15,174 nt of DNA from CAZUNB01 sp964622235 (lineage in GTDB: Bacteria; Patescibacteriota; Saccharimonadia; Saccharimonadales; JAGPDM01), in assembly GCA_964622235.1 (NCBI GenBank), contig CAZUNB010000027.1, positions 1-15,174 on the forward strand, given 5' to 3'. Position 1 is the first letter of the stretch. Every line of letters starts with the position of its first letter. This document shows positions 14,757-15,174 of the stretch, piece by piece. The notes below the pieces were generated by a model. It had not been told where the DNA came from and did no database searches. It was given only the letters and a program-made list of their open reading frames with translations. The translations under genes were made by a program, and so were the position numbers.

Positions 14757-14784
14757 AATGCGTAAAATTAGATGTTTTGCCTAG

Positions 14785-15174
14785 TTAGTCGTTTTGGTTT
14801 TCGACAGCTTTAAGAAGTGAATCTTCTAGCTGAGCTTTACTAGCTAATTTCTTTCTAGCTGGTGCCGCAGTTTGTTTCTTNNNNNNNNNNCCAGTCAATT
14901 TACGAGCGAGGCGGACGTTTTGCCCACCGCGACCAATCGCAATAGACTGCTGGTCTTTGTCTACATAGACAATTGCCTTATGCGATTTCTCTTCGAGTAC
15001 TACTTGTTTAACTTCAGTTGGCGAAAGCGCATGAGAGATATACGTTACCAGATCATCATCCCACTGGATGATATCTATTTTTTCTTCATCACCGATCTCT
15101 CCGCTAACTGCTTGGACTCGTGTTCCATGACCGCCAACAAATGTGCCGACTGGATCAACACCCGGGACGGTAGA
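14785..15174 (-). CDS. nusA: Transcription termination/antitermination factor NusA, C-terminal part
   Basis: NusA binds RNA polymerase and nascent RNA to modulate pausing, termination and antitermination. Only the last 129 codons and the TAA (14787-14785) lie in the window; the 5' part is beyond the right edge. The visible part holds the end of the KH1 domain (DPVGTFVGGHGTRVQAV with its GxxG loop, followed by EKIDIIQW) and KH2 (QSIAIGRGGQNVRLARKLTG), both characteristic of NusA. A run of 10 Ns follows the LTG, and the frame reads on across it as KKQTAAPARKK to a short basic-to-acidic tail ending ENQND. The real length of the gap is unknown. No acidic repeat domains follow KH2. The next gene begins 28 nt later; infB, a frequent neighbour, is not there. 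Confidence 0.95.
   Translation of the reverse strand, partial: STVPGVDPVGTFVGGHGTRVQAVSGEIGDEEKIDIIQWDDDLVTYISHALSPTEVKQVVLEEKSHKAIVYVDKDQQSIAIGRGGQNVRLARKLTXXXXKKQTAAPARKKLASKAQLEDSLLKAVENQND
14881..14890. other. Assembly gap (10 Ns) inside nusA
   Basis: Ten unresolved bases lie just after the KH2 domain. Taken literally, the gap keeps the frame open from LTG to the KKQTAAP tail. Ten is also a common placeholder length, so the missing segment may be longer, and the W-x-I stretch that normally follows LTG is not seen. Confidence 0.95.

Noticed and set aside
14757..14784. Promoter with TCTAAT before the dehydrogenase-like gene
   Set aside because: A five-of-six -10 match exists but no -35 or TG extension; in this AT-rich stretch that is expected by chance, and read-through from nusA is simpler.

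Overview
The window most resembles the genome of a Patescibacteria/CPR bacterium, probably Candidatus Saccharibacteria (TM7). This is inferred from moderate GC, short intergenic gaps, an SD-using standard code, and a clpC–radA–yacL-type cluster in a streamlined setting. No rRNA or other decisive marker is present, so the assignment is tentative. Almost everything lies on the minus strand. The exception is one large penicillin-binding protein gene on the plus strand, flanked by two minus-strand operons.

Right-hand block, read right to left. First is the 3' part of nusA, interrupted by a 10-N assembly gap. Next is an AT-rich D-2-hydroxyacid dehydrogenase-like gene that lacks the family's catalytic Glu. 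A perfect CIRCE operator (HrcA binding site) then sits over the clpC promoter. The clpC operon follows: clpC, a membrane-anchored HEMLH zincin with a coiled-coil tail, radA, and a PIN/TRAM protein of the YacL type. This parallels the Firmicutes clpC–radA–disA–yacL order, with disA absent and the zincin inserted. The operon joins ATP-dependent proteolysis, an extracytoplasmic protease candidate and DNA repair under apparent heat-shock control. The zincin frame ends at a TAG, but the same frame stays open for 26 more codons and closes 5 nt before radA.

Middle: a bifunctional class A PBP of 1007 residues, with a very basic 100-residue cytoplasmic tail and two C-terminal Ig-like domains. It converges on the PIN/TRAM gene with an 11-bp overlap and diverges from tyrS across a 102-bp promoter region.

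Left-hand block, read right to left: tyrS (with HIGH replaced by TIGN), a small P-loop kinase starting next to the tyrS stop in the same frame, recG, a protein with a full set of zinc-dependent phospholipase C / S1–P1 nuclease metal ligands, and rsmD, which runs off the left edge. Junctions here are overlaps or gaps of at most 9 nt, so this looks like one translation and DNA-maintenance operon. I see no tRNA, rRNA, CRISPR array or insertion sequence.
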